Below, piece after piece: positions 15,103 to 19,037 of a stretch of 19,037 bases of DNA. Each line of letters opens with the position of its first letter. Positions within the stretch are counted from its first letter, which is position 1. The translations under genes were made by a program, and so were the position numbers. This DNA is from JAKFWF01 sp031365375. GTDB lineage: Bacteria; Pseudomonadota; Alphaproteobacteria; Rhizobiales; Hyphomicrobiaceae. The DNA is taken from assembly GCA_031365375.1 (NCBI GenBank), contig JANLXZ010000010.1, positions 1 through 19,037 of the forward strand, read 5' to 3'. Below the pieces are notes generated by a model, which made no database searches, had not been told where the DNA came from, and worked only from the letters and a program-made list of their open reading frames with translations.

Positions 15103-16232
15103 TAGACCAATGCCTCCAACTGACGGCAAAGCCATGGGCCGGCCAAGTCAATGTCATTTTGGGCGGCAGCGCGGATAGCCGCAGCTCTCCCCATCGTCAC
15201 CCGTCGCGCCGGGTCGCGGAGCAGAAGATCGACCGCAGCGGCGAAGGCTGCGACATCGTTTTCCGCGACGAGCAGCCCGGTTTCGCCGTGCTCGACGACC
15301 GCCGCAATCCCAGGCCGGTTGGCACCGACGACAGCGAGACCAGCGATTGCTGCCTCGATGAAAATCATGCCGATCGCTTCGTTGATCGCCGGCCACACCA
15401 ACAAATCCGCTGAAGCCATCAGCGCTGCCACCGCCGCAGACGATTGCTCACCAACGAAGCGCACCCGGCTGCCAAAATCGGAGTAGCGTTCTTCCAGTTC
15501 GATCCGCGCCGGCCCGTCACCTGCAATCACCAGTTGCCATGATCGGTCCTGCAGACGCTCGAGCGCCGCTGCGAGCACGGAGTAGCTTGCAGCCTTATCA
15601 CCGGGTCGCAACATCCCGACCGCTAGCAACCAAGGCTCATTCGCGTCGAGTCCCAACGTGCGCGCCAGGGTCGTCCTATGATCCGCCCGCTCCGATCGCG
15701 CCGCTTGGAACAGTCGGCCATCGATGAAGGGCTGCTGCCTGATCATTCGGGTCTTGCGTCCGACCAGGGGTCCGATCCCGGGCTCGTCCTTGGGATTGAG
15801 ACTGACGACGAGGTCCGCGGCGCCCAGTGCTGCGACGACCGCCGCGTGGCCAAGTTTCCAGCGGCCGTGCGCTTGCCGATGCGATGAAGATGCCTCGGCG
15901 ATACAATAGGGAATGCCCAACTCCGCCGTCACCACCGGTCCCAGCCAATCCGGTGCCTTGTGGTAGAGATGATAGGTCAGCCAAACGTCGGGGCGTTTGC
16001 CGTGATCGCGAAATTGGCGGATCAAACGGCGGGCCGCCCAATCACCGATACGCGCGATGCGATCCTGGCGACCGGCATCGCCGTGTTTGTCAAAACTGCG
16101 CAGGCGCGACACCAGATTGATATGATGGCCACCAGCCTCGATGGCCTGCCACAACATCCGGCCGATCAGGCGATCACCGGAGGGCACAGGGTTGTCTGGT
16201 GTTTTCAATGGCGCATAGAACGCAACGTTCAT
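15102..16232 (-). CDS. GT4-family glycosyltransferase
   Basis: A 376-residue retaining GT-B enzyme. The N-terminal acceptor domain starts MNVAFYAPLKTPDNPVPSGDR (1-21), with the PSGDR loop that is usual after the first strand in this branch. The C-terminal domain (about 200-376) has the standard GT4 elements: LLAVGMLRPGDKAASY (202-217; conserved Gly and Lys), WQLVIAGDGPAR (232-243), and the EX7E motif in NEAIGMIFIEA (284-294; Glu285, Glu293), followed by GLAVVGANRPG and HGETGLLV, which bind the nucleotide-sugar donor. No signal peptide or membrane helix. Start overlaps the upstream glycosyltransferase stop (ATGA); its own stop overlaps the next gene (TAATG). It probably adds one sugar in the pathway made by its neighbours; specificity cannot be predicted. 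Confidence 0.9.
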   Translation of the reverse strand: MNVAFYAPLKTPDNPVPSGDRLIGRMLWQAIEAGGHHINLVSRLRSFDKHGDAGRQDRIARIGDWAARRLIRQFRDHGKRPDVWLTYHLYHKAPDWLGPVVTAELGIPYCIAEASSSHRQAHGRWKLGHAAVVAALGAADLVVSLNPKDEPGIGPLVGRKTRMIRQQPFIDGRLFQAARSERADHRTTLARTLGLDANEPWLLAVGMLRPGDKAASYSVLAAALERLQDRSWQLVIAGDGPARIELEERYSDFGSRVRFVGEQSSAAVAALMASADLLVWPAINEAIGMIFIEAAIAGLAVVGANRPGIAAVVEHGETGLLVAENDVAAFAAAVDLLLRDPARRVTMGRAAAIRAAAQNDIDLAGPWLCRQLEALV

Positions 16233-17557
16233 GGCCGCACCGATGTGACCGGATCCTCGATGTGCGCGCGCAGACGGTCCGCAAGCCTGTCGATCGCGAA
16301 TTGATGATCGAATTTGCTTCGCACCCGATCGGCGCCGGCCTGACCCAGCGCGGACCTGCGAGATGGATCGCGGATCAACCTCTCGAGCGCTTTGGCCAGA
16401 GCATTGGCGTCACCTGGGGCAACGAGGCACCCTGTCTCGCCATCTCGGATCAGTTCGGGAACGCCCGATACGTCGGTCGAAACGCAAACCACGCTTTGGC
16501 TTTGAGCCTCCATTAGAACATTCGGCAAACCATCTCTATCGCCATCGTCGGCGATCCGAGAGGCGAGAACAAAAAGATCCGCTTCCCGATACGCTGCCAG
16601 CACATCTTCCTGCGTTCGCGCACCGTGCCACGAGATGCGATCCTCAAGTGCCAGACGCTTCGCCTGCGTTTTGAGCGTCGATTGCAACACGCCGCCGCCG
16701 ATATGGGTCAGGTGCCAGGCGAGGTTTGCAGGCACAAGACTGAGCGCGTCGAGCAGCACATCGTAGCCCTTCTTCTCGACCGCACGCCCGACCGACAGCA
16801 AGCGAACCGGCTGCGACCCGTCACTTCCGTCACGCCCACTGCGAAGATGGCCGGCTCTGGTAAAGCGAGAAAAATCTAGACCGTGATACAGAAGCTCGAC
16901 TTTGGCCGCATGCGGACCCGCAACCTCCCTCAAATGCGCAACGTTTGCGGCCGTACACGTCGTAAGCCAGGCCATGTCGGCTATTTTCTCGGATTTCTCC
17001 CAATTGGGAATTGTATAGATATCTTTGGCGTGGGCCGAGGTGCTCCATGTCAGCCCCCTGATCATCGCCGCATACCGCGTTACTGACGCCGGCGTATGCA
17101 GAAAGTGCACGTAAAGATGGCGCGTCTCAGCCGGCAGCGTGTCGGCCAAGACCAGTGCTTGACCCCACCGCCGCACTCGATTTGGCGTCGGATCACGCCA
17201 TAAGTCTCGCAACCAGGCGTGCCACGCTCGTGCATAGCCCGATCGCAGCGCCGACATAGTGCGTACGCGCCACCACGCTGCAACCACCCGAAACGGCGCC
17301 TGGTAGAGATACTCCGGCAAATATCGCGTCGGCGCGGTGATCGCCGCATGCACCGGATGGACCCGCACATCGGTCGGGCGCCGCAATGAATAAATGACGA
17401 ACGGTATGCCGCGCCGCTGCAAGCTCAGCAGTTCTTGGGCGATGAACGTCTCCGACAGACGCGGATAGCCCTTCATTACGATCGCAAGTGCATGAACGTT
17501 TTTAACCGGTGGCGCAGTTTCCACGCCTCGCTCGACTTCGATCGACAAGGCGCCCAT
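16229..17557 (-). CDS. GT4-family glycosyltransferase, WcaL-like
   Basis: A 442-residue GT-B enzyme resembling colanic-acid-type glycosyltransferases (WcaL and relatives). Landmarks are KGYPRLSETFIAQELL (29-44), the acceptor-side HFLHTPASVTRYAA (151-164), TSAHAKDIYT (173-182), the donor-site VGRAVEKKGYDVLL (256-269) and RDGLPNVLMEA (341-351). In the EX7E position the first acid is Asp342 instead of Glu, with Glu350 conserved. The segment at about 80-140 is rich in Arg and Trp and may sit against the membrane. The start is set at ATG 17557, overlapping the TGA of the upstream glycosyltransferase (TGATG); the frame from 17698 would run 47 codons inside that gene. The stop overlaps the next GT4 gene. 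Likely role: sugar addition to a lipid-linked or secreted glycan. Confidence 0.9.
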   Translation of the reverse strand: MGALSIEVERGVETAPPVKNVHALAIVMKGYPRLSETFIAQELLSLQRRGIPFVIYSLRRPTDVRVHPVHAAITAPTRYLPEYLYQAPFRVVAAWWRVRTMSALRSGYARAWHAWLRDLWRDPTPNRVRRWGQALVLADTLPAETRHLYVHFLHTPASVTRYAAMIRGLTWSTSAHAKDIYTIPNWEKSEKIADMAWLTTCTAANVAHLREVAGPHAAKVELLYHGLDFSRFTRAGHLRSGRDGSDGSQPVRLLSVGRAVEKKGYDVLLDALSLVPANLAWHLTHIGGGVLQSTLKTQAKRLALEDRISWHGARTQEDVLAAYREADLFVLASRIADDGDRDGLPNVLMEAQSQSVVCVSTDVSGVPELIRDGETGCLVAPGDANALAKALERLIRDPSRRSALGQAGADRVRSKFDHQFAIDRLADRLRAHIEDPVTSVRP

Positions 17558-18795
17558 CAACTTACCAACGCGAGTGCGCGTGGAGCTCCCACGCTCGTCC
17601 CGAGCCACCCGTCGACGATCCGATTGATGTTTTGGAAACCGTCGAGATAGCCAGGCAAATCCACCGAGGAGGGCGAGGGTTGATAAGGCAGACGGCAAAT
17701 CGCCTGCGCCATAGCGGCGATCGATCTGTCATCGTCATCAACCAGCATGCTGACGACGCCCAACTTCGACATGCGGTCGGCGCGAATAAACTGTTCGAGA
17801 CGCGGCACCGTGCGAGGCACGATCAGCGCCGGTTTGTCGGCGGCAAGTATCTCACAAAACGTGTTGTAGCCACCCATGCCGATAACGCCGGACGATCGGC
17901 TCATCACGCGCTCCAAATCCGGCACGAACGTCGTCACTTCGACGCGGGGTAACAGTGCTGCGCGTGCGCGAAATGATGCCTGCAGTTCAGCCGGCATGAA
18001 TGGTCCCAGCACAATCAGAATATTATGCGGGATCGAAGGGTTCTGTTCGCATGCGCTGATCACCCAGTCGACGAGTGTCGCGCCATCGCCGCCGCCACCC
18101 GTCGTCACCAACACAAAATTATCCGGCAACTCTGACGATTGCGATCCGCCCGCCGCACCATCGGACGCAAAATCGCGCCGCAAGTACCCAGTATATGCCA
18201 TTTTTCGCCGAACGGTATTTGACACCGCGAGCCCGGCCAGAGGGTCATAAATTCGATCGGAACCATAGACCCAGATATTGTCGTACAGATTTTCCAACGC
18301 CGGCATGGCAGCCTTCCGGTCCCATTCCTCGGCCAGCTGGTCTTGATCGTCCATGATGTCGCGCAAGCCCAGCACCAGACGCGTGCCGTTCTTTTTCAAC
18401 ATTTCCAAAGTAGGGCCCACTTCGCCGCGCAACCCAAGCGGTTCCTTATCGACCAGGAACAGATGCGGCCGGAAAGCCTCGGCACTGGCTCTGATCAATT
18501 TTTCGCGAATTGAAATCGCATCCTCGATGGAAATATCGAGACCGCGCGGTGAGTAGTCGCCATTGCGTAATTTGACGACGCCTGGAAAGCGCACAAAATC
18601 CACGCGTGGACGAAACCCGTAAGAACCGATGATTGGTGACCCGGACAAAATGAGAACCGAAATGTCGCTGCGATGGTCGACGAGCGCGTGCGCGATCGCT
18701 CTGCAACGGCGCAAATGCCCCAGCCCGAACGTGTCGTGGCTGTAGATTAACAGTCGAAACTGGTCGCCAGCAGCTTGCACGCGCTGATTTCCCAC
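17557..18795 (-). CDS. MurG/COG4671-like glycosyltransferase (GT-B fold), first copy
   Basis: A 412-residue predicted glycosyltransferase, first gene of the glycan cluster. It begins with FRLLIYSHDTFGLGHLRRCRA (13-33), where GLGHLRR is the N-terminal glycine loop of this family. It continues with GLRDIMDD (143-150) and YTGYLRRD (201-208). The C-terminal donor domain has VLVTTGGGGDGATL (228-241) and GMGGYNTFCEILAADKPALIVPR (306-328). The start codon is GTG at 18795 with a weak GGGG ribosome site; GTG at codon 6 is an alternative, and no ATG is available. It shares layout and motifs with the copy at 13945-15102 but is clearly divergent, so the two probably act on different acceptors or donors. 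Cytoplasmic; no membrane segment. Confidence 0.88.
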   Translation of the reverse strand: MGNQRVQAAGDQFRLLIYSHDTFGLGHLRRCRAIAHALVDHRSDISVLILSGSPIIGSYGFRPRVDFVRFPGVVKLRNGDYSPRGLDISIEDAISIREKLIRASAEAFRPHLFLVDKEPLGLRGEVGPTLEMLKKNGTRLVLGLRDIMDDQDQLAEEWDRKAAMPALENLYDNIWVYGSDRIYDPLAGLAVSNTVRRKMAYTGYLRRDFASDGAAGGSQSSELPDNFVLVTTGGGGDGATLVDWVISACEQNPSIPHNILIVLGPFMPAELQASFRARAALLPRVEVTTFVPDLERVMSRSSGVIGMGGYNTFCEILAADKPALIVPRTVPRLEQFIRADRMSKLGVVSMLVDDDDRSIAAMAQAICRLPYQPSPSSVDLPGYLDGFQNINRIVDGWLGTSVGAPRALALVS

Positions 18796-18894
18796 CCAAA
18801 TCTACCCCGCCGATGCAACGCTTTGCAATTTGCGCGCGTCGTCGCTCGCCAAAACCTAATTTTCCGAGCGAACAACAATGCTCGCGGTGGCGTT
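18796..18894. other. Intergenic leader before the glycosyltransferase cluster
   Basis: About 100 bp between the GTG start at 18795 and the stop of the possible partial frame. It contains one copy of CGTCGCTCGC (18840-18849) and a weak hairpin (CGAGC 18865-18869, GCTCG 18880-18884). No convincing promoter or terminator was found inside it. Confidence 0.5.
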
Positions 18895-19037
18895 TTAGTT
18901 CCGCAACGTCGCTCGCTGCACGAGGCCTCCGATAGAATTCATGGTAATGTACGTTTCGTCAACTGCGTTCAATTTGCCCCGACGCATATTGATCGCAATT
19001 CGAGTATTGTGATCCAGATTGGAATGATTAGCCAATT
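18895..19037 (-). CDS. Possible 3' end of a gene cut by the window edge
   Basis: On the minus strand one frame is open from the window edge through 46 codons to TAA at 18897-18895; the last residues read SIGGLVQRATLRN. The other two minus frames have early stops. The translation has a protein-like, Asn-rich composition, but a run of this length is expected by chance in roughly one frame in ten at this base composition, and GC at third positions is lower than in the neighbouring genes. I do not recognise a family. If real, it would be the gene preceding the glycosyltransferase cluster. Confidence 0.33.
   Translation of the reverse strand, partial: LANHSNLDHNTRIAINMRRGKLNAVDETYITMNSIGGLVQRATLRN

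Noticed and set aside
18934..18962. Minus-strand promoter TTGACG-17 bp-AATTCT for the glycosyltransferase cluster
   Set aside because: The -10 element matches the consensus poorly, the leader would be about 130 nt, and the site lies in a possibly coding frame.
19018..19036. Inverted repeat ATTGG...CCAAT at the window edge
   Set aside because: Only five base pairs around a nine-base loop; expected often by chance.

Overview
The window looks like a chromosomal segment of a GC-rich alphaproteobacterium, most likely of the order Hyphomicrobiales (Rhizobiales). The best evidence is an Atp12-type F1-ATPase assembly chaperone, a family essentially limited to Alphaproteobacteria and mitochondria. 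It sits in a tight run with crcB, an RluA/RluC-type pseudouridine synthase and a HAD phosphatase, an arrangement I associate with this order. I see no tRNA, rRNA, CRISPR array, transposase or integrase.

Layout. (1) Plus strand, 123-815: a secreted L,D-transpeptidase closed by a textbook intrinsic terminator (844-867). (2) Plus strand, 1024-4060: three overlapping genes, an ECF-type sigma factor, a cysteine-free membrane anti-sigma factor, and an exported proline-rich subtilisin-family protease. A sigma70-like promoter with a perfect palindrome over its predicted start site lies in front. (3) A 189-bp convergent junction holds a GC-rich palindromic element. (4) Minus strand, 7086 down to 4250: crcB, pseudouridine synthase, HAD phosphatase and Atp12 chaperone, apparently with their own promoter. 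(5) Minus strand, 18795 down to 7176: nine genes joined by overlaps or gaps of 1-7 bp. In order of transcription they are a MurG/COG4671-like glycosyltransferase, a WcaL-like GT4 glycosyltransferase, a second GT4 enzyme, a second MurG/COG4671-like enzyme, a cytoplasmic CE4-like deacetylase, then a complete Opp/Dpp-type ABC importer (fused double ATPase, solute-binding protein, two permeases). (6) At the right edge, 18895-19037, an open minus-strand frame could be the 3' end of another gene.

How the genes may work together. Region 2 reads as a self-contained signalling unit: sigma factor, membrane-bound inhibitor and a cell-envelope protease that is probably its output or its regulator. Region 5 is the most interesting part. 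Four glycosyltransferases and a deacetylase that all appear cytoplasmic are translationally continuous with an ABC importer of the class that takes up peptides or oligosaccharides. This suggests one pathway that both builds or remodels a glycan or glycoconjugate and takes up a related oligomer. No flippase, polymerase or exporter is visible here; those functions may lie upstream of the window or not be needed. The link is inferred from gene order, not shown by the sequence.

Several starts were moved from the longest possible frame on the basis of ribosome-binding sites and stop/start overlaps (anti-sigma factor, crcB, both permeases, two glycosyltransferases). No clear frameshift or pseudogene was found.
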